DNA from: Oscillospiraceae bacterium
GTDB lineage: Bacteria > Bacillota > Clostridia > Oscillospirales > Ruminococcaceae
Length of the DNA stretch: 64,000 bases
Assembly: GCA_902362965.1 (NCBI GenBank)
Contig: CABIYQ010000010.1
Coordinates: 1-64,000, forward strand
Direction of reading: 5' to 3'
Shown one piece after another: positions 24,952 through 33,984 of the stretch. How positions within the stretch are numbered: position 1 is the first letter of the stretch; each line of letters opens with the position of its first letter. Below the pieces are notes generated by a model, which saw only the letters and a list, made by a program, of their open reading frames with translations, was not told the origin of the DNA and made no database searches. A program made the position numbers and the translations under genes.

Positions 24952-25378
24952 AGTACTTCACCAATGCGTCCATTGCCAGAAAATAAGAAGAAAATCCAAA
25001 GCCAGAAATACTTCCCTTGCACACAGGAGCGATAACAGAATTTTTTCTGAATTCATCTCTTGCAAAAACATTACTTATATGCACTTCAACAACCGGAATA
25101 CTTATTGCAGAAATTGCATCACGAATTGCATAACTGTAATGGGTGTAAGCTCCTGCATTGAGTATAACACCATTAAAATTCATTCTTGCCGAATGAAGCT
25201 TATCAATTATTGCTCCCTCATGATTGGACTGAAAAATCTCGCATTTAATATTCATTTCATCAGCCTTATCCATAATCATTTCACAAAGGGATTCATATGT
25301 ATCGTCACCGTAAATTCCCGGTTCACGTTCTCCGAGAAGATTCAGATTAGGACCGTTTATCACAAGTATTTTTTTCAT
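24944..25378 (-). CDS. aroQ: Type II 3-dehydroquinate dehydratase
   Basis: Shikimate-pathway enzyme of 144 residues that dehydrates 3-dehydroquinate to 3-dehydroshikimate. Motifs: NGPNLNLLGEREPGIYG (with the catalytic Tyr), FQSNHEGAIID, NAGAYTHYSYAIRDA, and VEVHISNVFARDEFR (catalytic His). Length is normal for the dodecameric type II enzyme. It lies 14 bases after the endonuclease IV-like gene and overlaps pepP. Confidence 0.96.
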   Translation of the reverse strand: MKKILVINGPNLNLLGEREPGIYGDDTYESLCEMIMDKADEMNIKCEIFQSNHEGAIIDKLHSARMNFNGVILNAGAYTHYSYAIRDAISAISIPVVEVHISNVFARDEFRKNSVIAPVCKGSISGFGFSSYFLAMDALVKYYG

Positions 25379-25392
25379 AAATACCGCCTCTC

Positions 25393-26244
25393 TTATTTAT
25401 AGCTTAAATAATTTTCTTTCATTTTCAATGCGTCCTCCGCCTGAGTACCCGAGCTTTCGCATATAAATACGGGTGAAAGATTTTTCTTTGCAATGATTTC
25501 CATAAGGGGTTCAAAATCCGGACCATACTCATTATCTTCAAACGTCAGATGCTTTTTTTCTCCGCCTGGATTTGTATACATAATTTTAGAAAAATGACTG
25601 TGAAACACTTTAAGTCTGTCAGCTCCTAAAGCATTTTCAACCTCGTCCAGCATTTTTTCATAGTCATCGCCGCATTTTATACCTCCGAATGTTCTGGCAT
25701 TAAGATGACCGAAATCTATGCAGGGAATAAAAGTATCGTCCAGTCTGCACATTTCGAGTACTTCGGTAAGATTACCCAGCTGATTAGTTTTTCCCATTGT
25801 TTCAGGACAAAAATGAATTTTTTCAAATCCCTGTTCAACCGCCTGCTGTCTTGCACGAGTCAAGGTGTCCTTAGCAAGCTCCAACGCTTCCTCACGGGTC
25901 ATTTTTGAACACGAACCGCTGTGAATGACAATTCTGTCCGCACCTATTCTCATAGCGGCGTCACAGCTTTGCAGTATGTAATTTATGCTGTTATCACGCT
26001 TTTCCGGTTCAACGGACGAAAGAGATATAAAATACGGTGCATGCAATGACAATCCTATACCATTTTCTTCAGCCTTTGAACGTATTGCCTCTGCTGCCTT
26101 ATCGCTTACTCTGACTCCCCTTCCGCACTGATATTCATAACAGTCCAGTCCCATTTCTTTCAGGAACACAGGTGCGTCAGACGATGATTTATATTTTGCA
26201 GAAAAACTGTCTGAGTTTCCCGCAGGTCCGAATTTAGCTGACAT
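25393..26244 (-). CDS. Endonuclease IV-family TIM-barrel protein
   Basis: AP endonuclease/xylose-isomerase-like TIM barrel of 283 residues. Metal-site motifs of endonuclease IV are present: LHAPYFI, IVIHSGS, CPETMGK, CIDFGHLNA, VFHSHFS and ICESSGTQ. Typical bacterial Nfo is close in length, so an apurinic-site endonuclease role in base excision repair is likely. The start at 26244 (MSAKFGPAG) has GGAGG 6 bases upstream; the longer frame starting MNKKWRIS would overlap that site. It heads the run to aroQ and pepP. Confidence 0.82.
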   Translation of the reverse strand: MSAKFGPAGNSDSFSAKYKSSSDAPVFLKEMGLDCYEYQCGRGVRVSDKAAEAIRSKAEENGIGLSLHAPYFISLSSVEPEKRDNSINYILQSCDAAMRIGADRIVIHSGSCSKMTREEALELAKDTLTRARQQAVEQGFEKIHFCPETMGKTNQLGNLTEVLEMCRLDDTFIPCIDFGHLNARTFGGIKCGDDYEKMLDEVENALGADRLKVFHSHFSKIMYTNPGGEKKHLTFEDNEYGPDFEPLMEIIAKKNLSPVFICESSGTQAEDALKMKENYLSYK

Positions 26245-26291
26245 GCTTATCCTCCATTTTTTATTCAAAATAGCTATTATTTTTAATTACT

Positions 26292-26774
26292 TTATATTAT
26301 CTTCGGCAGGAATGGTTTTTCCGCCCACCTCTTAAGTTTAAAAAAGGCAGTTTTTTCATGTTCTATAGGGTAAACAAAAATTCCTCTTACTCTTTTCAGA
26401 TTCGCACCAAGTATATCGGTAAAAATCTGGTCGCCGACCACCGCAAGCTGAGAAAACGGAATATTCATCATTTTCTGCCCACGGTTGAATCCGCTTGAAA
26501 GCGGTTTTTTACCCTCACAAATAAAATCAAGTCCCAGCATGTCCGCAAAAGGCTTCACTCTGGGTGGATGATTATTTGAAACTATGACCATTTTAACTCC
26601 TCTGTCCTTAATTTCTGCAATCCAGTCAAGAACACCGTCAGCCGGTTTGGGATTGTCATGAGTTGTAAGAGTATTGTCAAGATCCAGCAGCAGTCCTCTT
26701 ATATTCTGTTTCTGAAGAAACTCAGGTGATATTTCCAGTACGCTTTTAAACGCAAAATCAGCTCTGAACAGCAT
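26292..26774 (-). CDS. YqeG-family HAD IIIA phosphatase
   Basis: HAD-superfamily hydrolase of 160 residues. Motif I is LLLDLDNTLTTHDNP (nucleophile Asp and general acid Asp), motif II is MVIVSNN, and the motif III/IV region has GKKPLSSGFN and VVGDQIFTDILGAN. The YqeG family is a conserved Firmicute phosphatase with some members reported to act on lipid phosphates, but the substrate of this one is unknown. A -10 (TATAAT at 26828-26833, minus strand) lies upstream. Confidence 0.88.
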   Translation of the reverse strand: MLFRADFAFKSVLEISPEFLQKQNIRGLLLDLDNTLTTHDNPKPADGVLDWIAEIKDRGVKMVIVSNNHPPRVKPFADMLGLDFICEGKKPLSSGFNRGQKMMNIPFSQLAVVGDQIFTDILGANLKRVRGIFVYPIEHEKTAFFKLKRWAEKPFLPKII

Positions 26775-26878
26775 ATTGGTAATCCTTTCCGTTAAAGCAG
26801 AACTTCCTTAATCAATTCCGCCATAATATTATACACTATTTTTATGTCGATTTCACAAGAAACTAAAACGTATAAACG

Positions 26879-26905
26879 AAAAAGCGAGCTTACGCCCGCT
26901 TTTTT
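26879..26905 (-). terminator. Terminator of rpsU
   Basis: GCGGGC and GCTCGC (one G-U pair) form the stem around GTAA, flanked by A and T runs on either side, so it can act in both directions. A further 8-bp hairpin (AGGCAATT, 26922-26939) lies between it and the rpsU stop. Confidence 0.85.
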
Positions 26906-26946
26906 GTCTTTTAATCATCAGGCAATTACAATTGCCTTTATGCAAA

Positions 26947-27120
26947 TTAATATTTGCGTTTACGAGCTGCCTCAGACTTTTTCTTACGCTTTACTGAAGG
27001 CTTTTCGTAGTGTTCTCTCTTACGAACTTCAGCGATAACACCGTCCTTAGCACAGGATCTCTTAAAACGTTTAAGAGCTGTATCTAATGATTCGTTCTTT
27101 CCAACGCGAACTTCTGCCAC
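26947..27120 (-). CDS. rpsU: 30S ribosomal protein S21
   Basis: Small, very basic ribosomal protein of 57 residues. The product begins (M)[18 protein letters not shown] and continues [23 protein letters not shown], the S21 signature, with a Lys/Arg tail. The start is GTG at 27118-27120 with GGGAGGG six bases upstream. S21 sits near the anti-Shine-Dalgarno end of 16S rRNA and helps initiation. It has its own promoter and an unusually long leader of about 145 bases. Confidence 0.96.
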   Translation of the reverse strand: MAEVRVGKNESLDTALKRFKRSCAKDGVIAEVRKREHYEKPSVKRKKKSEAARKRKY

Positions 27121-27155
27121 TATTTTCCCTCCCTTTGCCCCAAAGACAGAGGTTT

Positions 27156-27175
27156 TTCAGATTTTAAAATCTGAA
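27156..27175 (-). promoter_or_regulatory. Palindrome in the rpsU leader
   Basis: A 20-base perfect palindrome (arms TTCAGATTTT) lies about 35 bases before the rpsU start. It may be a hairpin controlling translation or an operator. Confidence 0.4.
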
Positions 27176-27271
27176 TTTTATACTAATCATTTCACATAAA
27201 ATGCGAATGTCAGTTATCAAACCTTGTTCTTACTGCAACAGCAGAAATATGTTACATTTAATATACATTTT

Positions 27272-27300
27272 ATTTTATCATAAACATTTATATATGTCAA
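27272..27300 (-). promoter_or_regulatory. Promoter of rpsU
   Basis: Minus-strand TTGACA (27295-27300), 17-base spacer, TAAAAT (27272-27277). It lies just beyond the end of leuS. Confidence 0.82.
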
Positions 27301-27319
27301 GTTCAGTTTTAAAATTTTG

Positions 27320-29728
27320 TTACTTTACAACAAAATTAACCAATTTATTTGGTACATATATCTGTTTTATAATACTTTTTCCATCAATTGCTTCATTTAC
27401 TTTATCATCTTTCAGTGCAGCTGCAAGAATTTCTTCCTTGTCACCGTCAACAGGAACCACAAGCTTTGCCTTGATTTTACCGTTCACCTGCGCTACAATC
27501 TCAACCGTGTTTTCAATGCACAGAGACTCATTGTATTTAACCCATTGCTGTTCATTGAGTACTCCGTCAAAATTATTTTCATACATTTCCTCTGTCATAT
27601 GAGGTGCAAAAGGATTGAGAAGTATCAGCAGTGTTTTCAGTTCTGCACGGTTAATTTTACCTGTTGCGGTAATTTCATTCAGCAATGCCATCATAGCTGC
27701 AATTGCCGTATTGAATTTCAGGTTTTCTATATCTTCGCTTACCTTTTTTATCGTCTTATGGAATGACGCAATAAGGGATTCTCTGTAATCATCACCGTCA
27801 ATAATGCAATCCTGCAATGACCATACTCTGTCAAGAAATCTCTTGCAGCCCTTAATACTTGAAGGACTCCACGGAGCGGTTTTTTCAAAGTCACCGATAA
27901 ACATCTCGTAAAGACGAAGCGTATCAGCTCCGTATTCCTTTACAACATCATCAGGATTGATAACATTTCCTCTGGATTTAGACATTTTCTGTCCGTCCTC
28001 ACCTAGAATCATGCCATGTGAAGTACGCTTCATGTAAGGCTCTTTAGTTGTTGTAACACCGATATCATAAAGGAACTTATGCCAGAAACGTGAATACAGC
28101 AAGTGAAGAGTTGTATGCTCCATGCCGCCGTTATACCAGTCGACCGGCATCCAGTAATCAAGAGCTTCCTTTGAAGCAAGTTCATTTTTATTGTCCGGAT
28201 CGCAGTATCTCAGGAAATACCACGAAGATCCAGCCCACTGAGGCATTGTATCAGTTTCTCTCTTTGCCGGACCGCCGCAGTGCGGGCATGTTGTATTAAT
28301 AAAGCTGTCAAGTGTTGCCAACGGACTTTCACCGTTATCTGTAGGCATATAGCTATCGACATCAGGAAGCGTCAGAGGAAGCTCGCTTTCAGGAAGTCCT
28401 ACATAGCCGCACTTTTCACAGTAAACCACCGGAATCGGCTCGCCCCAGTATCGCTGACGTGAGAATACCCAGTCTCTGAGCTTGTAGTTTACCTTTGAAG
28501 TACCCTTGCCGTTTTCTTCAAGCCATTCCTTAATCTTCACCTTTGCGTCCTCAACAGACAATCCGTCTAAAAATCCGCTGTTTGTCATTGTACCTGTAGC
28601 GCAGTCAGTAAACGCTTCTTTTTCAACGTCTCCGCCCTTTACCACTTCAATGATCGGCAGACCGAAAACCTTTGCAAAATCATAGTCACGGGTATCATGA
28701 GCCGGTACAGCCATAATAGCGCCCGTACCATAAGACATAAGAACATAGTCTGAAATAAATATAGGAATCTCCCTGCCGTTCACAGGATTTATACCCTTAA
28801 CGCCTTTCAGTTCGACACCTGTTTTATCCTTGTTCATTTCCGTCCTGTCAAAATCAGACTTTTTGGCAGCCATATCCTGATAAGCCTTGATTTCATCCAT
28901 ATTTTCAAGCTTGTCAGCCCATTTTTCTATGTACGGATGCTCCGGTGCAATTACCATGTATGTAGCACCGAAAAGAGTATCCGGTCTTGTAGTATAAACG
29001 GTCAGAATATCTCCGGCAGTAGATTCAAAATTAACCTCCGCACCTGTAGAACGTCCGATCCAGTTTGTTTGTGTAGATTTAATTTTATCAAGATAATTTA
29101 CTTCTGAAAGATCGTCAAGAAGTCTCTGGGCATACTCGGTAATTTTCAACATCCACTGTGATTTAACCTTTCTTATTACCTCTCCGCCGCAGCGTTCACA
29201 GCAGCCGCCCACAACTTCTTCATTAGCAAGTACCACCTTGCATGAAGTACACCAGTTTACTGCCATTTCCTTTTTATAGGCAAGTCCTTTTTTGAACATC
29301 TGAAGGAAAATCCACTGAGTCCATTTATAATATTCCGGTGAAGTTGTATTTACCTCTCTTTCCCAGTCAAAGGAAAGTCCGAGCATTTTCAGCTGTTCCT
29401 TAAAATGTGCAATATTCTTTTCCGTCACTATGGCAGGGTGAATTTTATTTTTAATAGCGTAATTTTCTGTAGGGAGACCAAAAGCGTCCCAGCCCATGGG
29501 GAACAGTACATTATATCCCTCCAGGCGTCTTTTTCTGGAAACTATGTCCATAGCAGTATAAGGACGCGGGTGACCGATATGCAACCCCTGTCCCGATGGA
29601 TAAGGAAACTCTACCAGAGCATAAAATTTTGGCTTTGAATAGTCAGTACCCGCTCTGAAAGTATTGTGTTCATCCCAGTACCTCTGCCATTTTTTTTCAA
29701 TGGCAGTAAAATTATACTTCTCACTCAT
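27320..29728 (-). CDS. leuS: Leucyl-tRNA synthetase
   Basis: Class I aminoacyl-tRNA synthetase charging tRNA-Leu, 802 residues. The HIGH motif appears in [14 protein letters not shown], and the KMSKS loop in [13 protein letters not shown]. The CP1 editing domain has [20 protein letters not shown] and the late [21 protein letters not shown] zinc-knuckle region (CTSCKVVL...CCERCG) and the C-terminal anticodon domain are present. The start at 29728 (MSEKYNF) has AGAGGA upstream; the longer frame begins at a TTG. There is no room for a T-box leader. Confidence 0.97.
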   Translation of the reverse strand: MSEKYNFTAIEKKWQRYWDEHNTFRAGTDYSKPKFYALVEFPYPSGQGLHIGHPRPYTAMDIVSRKRRLEGYNVLFPMGWDAFGLPTENYAIKNKIHPAIVTEKNIAHFKEQLKMLGLSFDWEREVNTTSPEYYKWTQWIFLQMFKKGLAYKKEMAVNWCTSCKVVLANEEVVGGCCERCGGEVIRKVKSQWMLKITEYAQRLLDDLSEVNYLDKIKSTQTNWIGRSTGAEVNFESTAGDILTVYTTRPDTLFGATYMVIAPEHPYIEKWADKLENMDEIKAYQDMAAKKSDFDRTEMNKDKTGVELKGVKGINPVNGREIPIFISDYVLMSYGTGAIMAVPAHDTRDYDFAKVFGLPIIEVVKGGDVEKEAFTDCATGTMTNSGFLDGLSVEDAKVKIKEWLEENGKGTSKVNYKLRDWVFSRQRYWGEPIPVVYCEKCGYVGLPESELPLTLPDVDSYMPTDNGESPLATLDSFINTTCPHCGGPAKRETDTMPQWAGSSWYFLRYCDPDNKNELASKEALDYWMPVDWYNGGMEHTTLHLLYSRFWHKFLYDIGVTTTKEPYMKRTSHGMILGEDGQKMSKSRGNVINPDDVVKEYGADTLRLYEMFIGDFEKTAPWSPSSIKGCKRFLDRVWSLQDCIIDGDDYRESLIASFHKTIKKVSEDIENLKFNTAIAAMMALLNEITATGKINRAELKTLLILLNPFAPHMTEEMYENNFDGVLNEQQWVKYNESLCIENTVEIVAQVNGKIKAKLVVPVDGDKEEILAAALKDDKVNEAIDGKSIIKQIYVPNKLVNFVVK

Positions 29729-29775
29729 TATATCATTCCTCTTTAACAATTAATTTATATCAATTCCAACTTATT

Positions 29776-30129
29776 TTACTTACTGCCGGAGTTACTTGAC
29801 CACTTGTTTGTAAAATGTTCTTTAACATTTGGATTTATACAGATTATTACTGCAAATATAATATCAATTACACCCTCAAGAAGATATATCCAATTATCTG
29901 TAAAATGACTTATGTTTGCAGGAAGGTGTATAATTACTATAAGCGCCGCAACTGCTGCAACAACATAATTCAAGTACATAAGACCGGTATAGAGTGCAGC
30001 CGCTTCAGCAACTGCAATTACTATATCGGATACACCTCCGCCGAGAATCAGATTAATCACTGATTTTAAAATAAAATAAGCGCCGACTATCAATGAAATA
30101 TTTCGTCCCGTCTGATTGTTTGTATTCAT
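29776..30129 (-). CDS. Small four-helix membrane protein of unknown function
   Basis: Protein of 117 residues with four hydrophobic segments (about 10-30, 36-52, 55-75, 85-102) separated by short loops, with a polar tail ending NSGSK. No enzymatic motif is seen. The start at 30129 (MNTNNQTG) is supported by GAGGAG 8 bases upstream, which is itself the end of rsfS, so the genes are translationally linked. It lies between rsfS and leuS. Confidence 0.65.
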   Translation of the reverse strand: MNTNNQTGRNISLIVGAYFILKSVINLILGGGVSDIVIAVAEAAALYTGLMYLNYVVAAVAALIVIIHLPANISHFTDNWIYLLEGVIDIIFAVIICINPNVKEHFTNKWSSNSGSK

Positions 30130-30134
30130 GTAAT

Positions 30135-30494
30135 TCACTCCTCAATTACATATTCCTCAATGTCTATTTTTTCACCGTCAGCCCACAGTCTTTCAAGCTG
30201 ATAATAATCCCTTGTTTCTTTATAAAAAATGTGAACAACTATATCGCCGTAATCAAGTATTACCCAGTTTGAACCGTTATAGCCTTCCTTTCTGTTTGGC
30301 TCAACACCTGCCTGAGACATTTGGTACTCAACTTCCTCTGCCAAAGTTCTTGTCTGAGTCGAACTATTTCCGCTTGCAATAATAAAATAATCTGCAAGTA
30401 TAGTCAGATCTGAAATTTTTATAGCCTGAATACTTTCCGCTTTCTTTTTATCAAGAGTACTGATTATAGTTTTCAGCATTTCCTTTTGAGTCAT
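30135..30494 (-). CDS. rsfS: Ribosomal silencing factor RsfS
   Basis: Protein of 119 residues (DUF143/Iojap family) that binds L14 on the 50S subunit and blocks subunit joining in poor growth. Recognisable stretches are ILADYFIIASGNSSTQTRTLAEEVEY, EGYNGSNWVILDYGDIVVHIFYKETRDYYQLERLW and an acidic end. Length is normal. It belongs to the nadD-yqeK-LCP-rsfS string that is common in Clostridia. Confidence 0.95.
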   Translation of the reverse strand: MTQKEMLKTIISTLDKKKAESIQAIKISDLTILADYFIIASGNSSTQTRTLAEEVEYQMSQAGVEPNRKEGYNGSNWVILDYGDIVVHIFYKETRDYYQLERLWADGEKIDIEEYVIEE

Positions 30495-30516
30495 ATATTA
30501 TCTCCTTTACGTTTAA

Positions 30517-31839
30517 TTAGTATCCGTAGTTTTCCTCCTGATTATAATCATAATCATCATAGCCGTCATAACTGCTTTCCTCAGAAGATGAAGTTTCCGT
30601 AGTTTTCTTTTTGCTCTCTCCCGGGGTAGCTCCGTCTGCAATATCTTGTAAAGTATCCTGATTCTCATCATAAACATCGGTAGTATAATAATCGCTTTCA
30701 ATAAGCTCTGTAATAGGCAGGGAATCATAGCTTAAATCAGGCTGATACGGTCTGAAATATTCGTTTATAACATCAATAGTTGCATTTTTATGGATAGACC
30801 ACACTGAATATCCGTTATACTCGGTCGCTTCACCCGGAACCATCTGAACCGTAACATCGTCAAGATTCATATTGCTTCCGAAGTCTGCAAGAATACTCAT
30901 TTCCTGCAAAGTCAGATCAGTGCCTATATATCCTTTATTATACACTTCTGTAAGGAATTTAGTCAATTCAACTGTTCCCATATTAAGAGCTTTTTCCATA
31001 CAGGCAGCCATAAATATTCTCTGTGCTTTTACACGTCCGATATCGCCTTCCATGTATCCTTTTCTTGCACGAACAAACAATTCTGCCTGTTCACCGTTAA
31101 GCACCTGTTCACCGGCATAAAGAATTTTATCATATGAATAGAATACATCTTCAGGAAGATCTATCGGAATGCCTCCGACCAAATCAACCATATCTACAAT
31201 ATCAGCGCATCCTGTAGTTATATATCTGTCAATTGGAATGCCGAAAGTATCTCTTACGGCATCAACAACTCGCTGGATCGGTATCAGATTTTCATCACCT
31301 AACGTATACACGCTGTTAATCTTGCCATTTTCACTGTACGTATAATCCGGTACAAAACTGTCTCTTGGTATTTGAAGAATATTTATCTTATCATTGATAA
31401 TATCAAAATGGAACAGCATCATAACATCCGAATTTGAACGATCCTCATCAAATCCCAGAAGCAGAACCGTAAACTGTCCTTCAATTATCTGATCGTTCGT
31501 AAAATCACGCTTATCGTCAACTGATTCCGCACCGCTGTTTAATTCATAACTGTTCGGGTCGGCGGATAAAAGCCCTTCTGTACCTGCCATAGGCTGAAGT
31601 TCCTTTATCCATCTTATTATAGAGATATGCTCTGTATATGTAAGACCGTCCTTTGTTCTTTCAACAGGAATTATCGGAATATTAAGAACCATGACAGCAA
31701 TTATTATTACAGCAGCAATAATCGATACTGCAATTATGATCTTTTCCTTAAGGGAAGATTTTTTCTTTTTCATCTTAGGTTTTTTATTAACCGTATCGGA
31801 CATGCGGTTTTTACTTGTATTCTTATTATTTTTTGCCAT
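30517..31839 (-). CDS. LytR-CpsA-Psr (LCP) family cell-wall ligase
   Basis: Membrane-anchored protein of 440 residues that by family transfers anionic polymers such as teichoic acid or capsule onto peptidoglycan. A basic N-terminal tail, one helix (about 32-52) and the extracellular LCP domain are seen: LLLGFDEDRSNSDVMMLFHFD, ILQIPRDSFV, KINSVYTLG and RARKGYMEGDIGRVKAQRIFM, with the pyrophosphate-binding Arg and Asp residues. The tail is Ser/Asp/Tyr-rich. Two adjacent ATG codons compete; the second (31839) has the better 7-base spacing from AAGGAG. The start lies inside the end of yqeK. Confidence 0.92.
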   Translation of the reverse strand: MAKNNKNTSKNRMSDTVNKKPKMKKKKSSLKEKIIIAVSIIAAVIIIAVMVLNIPIIPVERTKDGLTYTEHISIIRWIKELQPMAGTEGLLSADPNSYELNSGAESVDDKRDFTNDQIIEGQFTVLLLGFDEDRSNSDVMMLFHFDIINDKINILQIPRDSFVPDYTYSENGKINSVYTLGDENLIPIQRVVDAVRDTFGIPIDRYITTGCADIVDMVDLVGGIPIDLPEDVFYSYDKILYAGEQVLNGEQAELFVRARKGYMEGDIGRVKAQRIFMAACMEKALNMGTVELTKFLTEVYNKGYIGTDLTLQEMSILADFGSNMNLDDVTVQMVPGEATEYNGYSVWSIHKNATIDVINEYFRPYQPDLSYDSLPITELIESDYYTTDVYDENQDTLQDIADGATPGESKKKTTETSSSEESSYDGYDDYDYNQEENYGY

Positions 31840-32434
31840 CATTTTTCTCCTTATTCTTCTTGTGCACTGAATAGATATATGAATATTGATTATATAAATT
31901 AACAGTACATTCAGGAATATAACCCTGCTTTTTTAAAACGCTTTCTATTGAATAACTGACTGCTTCATACATAGCCCTCTCAAAATCCGAATATGCAAGC
32001 TTACGCATCTTATCAACATCTTTATAGTCCCTGTCATCGGAAATAAGATCAGCCATATAAATAATTTCCTCAATCTTTGACATACCTGATCTTCCTATTG
32101 TATGATACCTTACAGCATTCAATATATCACTGTCATTAATCCCTAATTCAGATTTAATAAAATAAGCTCCTGCCGGACCATGCCACAAAGCTTTTGACGC
32201 CAATTCAGTTCCGGAAATATTCATATTCCCTTTAAGCATCAGTTCTTCCTGTTCTGCCGCCGGACTTTCTTTACAGATATCATGAAGAAGTCCTGCAAGA
32301 TAAGCTTTGTCGGGATCTTCCCCATACATTCCCGCAAGCTTATAAGCTTCGTCTGCCACATTCAGCGAATGAATAAAGCGTTTTTTGGAAAGTCTTTTTT
32401 TAAGAAAAGATTTTAATTCTTCCAAAGAATACAT
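31826..32434 (-). CDS. yqeK: YqeK-family HD-domain hydrolase
   Basis: HD-superfamily phosphohydrolase of 202 residues. Metal-binding motifs are RFIHSLNVADEAYKLA, GLLHDICKE (HD pair) and AVRYHTIGRSGMSKIEEIIYMADLIS. YqeK proteins hydrolyse diadenosine tetraphosphate symmetrically to ADP by published family work. It follows nadD by 58 bases and overlaps the LCP gene by 14 bases. The C-terminal extension is Lys-rich. Confidence 0.92.
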   Translation of the reverse strand: MYSLEELKSFLKKRLSKKRFIHSLNVADEAYKLAGMYGEDPDKAYLAGLLHDICKESPAAEQEELMLKGNMNISGTELASKALWHGPAGAYFIKSELGINDSDILNAVRYHTIGRSGMSKIEEIIYMADLISDDRDYKDVDKMRKLAYSDFERAMYEAVSYSIESVLKKQGYIPECTVNLYNQYSYIYSVHKKNKEKNDGKK

Positions 32435-32492
32435 AATTATATTCCTCCGGTTTAAAAAATACCAATTTAATATTTAATACTAAATCCTGCTG

Positions 32493-33089
32493 TTATGAAT
32501 ACAGATTTTTCAGCATAATATATTTTACTACTTTTCCGTTTAAATAGCAAGATATATCTTCATTATTTTTTATCATTTTTCGTATTTTTGTGGAGGATAT
32601 TGTAACGGCACTGGCATTTACAACAATTGTCTTGCCAAACAAGTTCAACTTTTCAGACATTTTATACAATTGGTTTAAATCTGTACCACAACGTGAAATT
32701 GCTGCTAAAGTTACTTTCCCAAGTATTTCACGATATTCATACCATTGATCAAAAGTCAAAAGCATATCGCTTCCGACCATCAAAACCAATTCATCATACG
32801 GATAAAGCTGTTTGAAATGTCTTACTGTATATACAGTATAACTTTTTCCCTGTCTGCATAACTCGTAATCACTTATTTCAAAGTCATCATAATTTTCAAG
32901 TGCCAGACGGCACATTTCTAATCTATCCTCAGCCAATACATATTCATTGCTGGATTTATGCGGTGCAGTTCCCGACGGAATAAATATTACCTTATCAAGC
33001 TTCAATTCATTTCTGACGCTTACTGCAAGATTTATATGTCCGTTATGAATCGGATTAAAGCTTCCTCCGAAAAGTCCGATTTTCGCCAT
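32493..33089 (-). CDS. nadD: Nicotinate-nucleotide adenylyltransferase
   Basis: Adenylates nicotinate mononucleotide in NAD synthesis, 198 residues. The nucleotidyltransferase motifs are GLFGGSFNPIHNGHINLA near the N-terminus and ISSTKIRKMIKNN near the C-terminus, with PSGTAPHKS between. It starts one base after the yhbY stop, so the genes are likely translated together. Confidence 0.96.
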   Translation of the reverse strand: MAKIGLFGGSFNPIHNGHINLAVSVRNELKLDKVIFIPSGTAPHKSSNEYVLAEDRLEMCRLALENYDDFEISDYELCRQGKSYTVYTVRHFKQLYPYDELVLMVGSDMLLTFDQWYEYREILGKVTLAAISRCGTDLNQLYKMSEKLNLFGKTIVVNASAVTISSTKIRKMIKNNEDISCYLNGKVVKYIMLKNLYS

Positions 33090-33090
33090 A

Positions 33091-33384
33091 TTACAGTTTA
33101 ATTTCTATAACCGGCTCTTTAGGATTTCTCTTAAAAAGAACAAATCTGCTGCCGATCACCTGCACTACTTCCGAGCCTGTTTTTGATGCGATTTCTTCTG
33201 CTGCTTCTCTGGCTGTATACATACTGTTGTCCAGTACACGAAGCTTTATAAGTTCTCTTTTTCTCAGTGCGTCGTTCACCTGTGAAATCAAGGTTTCGGA
33301 AATACCGCCCTTACCGATTTGAAATATTGTTTCGTAATTGCTCGCGATTCCACGCAGCGCTGCTCTCTGTTTACTGTTTAGCAT
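33091..33384 (-). CDS. yhbY: YhbY (CRM-domain) RNA-binding protein
   Basis: Small 50S assembly-associated protein of 97 residues with one CRM domain. The family motif appears as QIGKGGISETLI, with LRKRELIKLRVLDN before it and QVIGSRFVLFKRNP near the end. By family it binds pre-50S particles. It sits between rdgB and nadD in the housekeeping block. Confidence 0.93.
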   Translation of the reverse strand: MLNSKQRAALRGIASNYETIFQIGKGGISETLISQVNDALRKRELIKLRVLDNSMYTAREAAEEIASKTGSEVVQVIGSRFVLFKRNPKEPVIEIKL

Positions 33385-33399
33385 TTATTTTTCCTTTCA

Positions 33400-33984
33400 T
33401 CATTTCAAAATACTGCAAAGCTTTCTTAAAGCGTCTGCCCTATGACTGATTTTATTTTTTTCTTCTGCTGAAATTTCCGCAAATGATTTTTCACCGTACA
33501 TAAAAAGCGGATCGTATCCAAAACCGTTTTCGCCTATAGGTTCATACCCTATCTTACCTCTGCATTCTCCTCTTACATACTGCTCTGTGCCAACCTCGTC
33601 AATATAGCAGATCTCGCAGACAAATGCCGCTCCTCTTTTTTCCTCAGGAATACCAGAAAGCTCTGATAGTAACTTGTTGTTTCTGTCTTCATCTGTAGCG
33701 TTTTCTCCGGCATATCTGTGAGAATACACTCCCGGAGCGCCGTTTAAATAATCCACTTCCAGACCGCTATCGTCGGCAATAACGGCAGTATGACTGATCT
33801 CATAAATTGCTTTTGCTTTTATTCCTGCATTTTCCTTAAAAGTCTTTCCGTTTTCTTCAATATTAATATCAATTCCTGAATCCCTCATGGAAATAATTTC
33901 ATATCCCAAGAGGCTCAGTATTTCTTGAATTTCCCTGATTTTTCCCTTATTGTTGCTTGCAAGAATTATTTTTTTATTGCTCAT
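33400..33984 (-). CDS. rdgB: RdgB/HAM1 XTP/dITP diphosphatase
   Basis: House-cleaning pyrophosphatase of 194 residues that removes ITP, dITP and XTP. Motifs: LASNNKGKIREIQ at the N-terminus, AVIADDSGLEVDYLNGAPGVYSHRYAG in the middle, and GENGFGYDPLF with SHRADAL near the end. The start at 33984 (MSNKKI) is 9 bases from AGAGG; the earlier ATG at 33990 is too close. It overlaps the end of ftsY by 11 bases. Confidence 0.95.
   Translation of the reverse strand: MSNKKIILASNNKGKIREIQEILSLLGYEIISMRDSGIDINIEENGKTFKENAGIKAKAIYEISHTAVIADDSGLEVDYLNGAPGVYSHRYAGENATDEDRNNKLLSELSGIPEEKRGAAFVCEICYIDEVGTEQYVRGECRGKIGYEPIGENGFGYDPLFMYGEKSFAEISAEEKNKISHRADALRKLCSILK

Noticed and set aside
24830-25402. 190-residue plus-strand frame
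   Set aside because: Antisense shadow of aroQ and the pepP start; Cys/His-rich nonsense composition.
29729-29775. T-box leader before leuS
   Set aside because: Only 47 bases separate leuS from the preceding gene, too short for a T-box, and no T-box sequence is seen.
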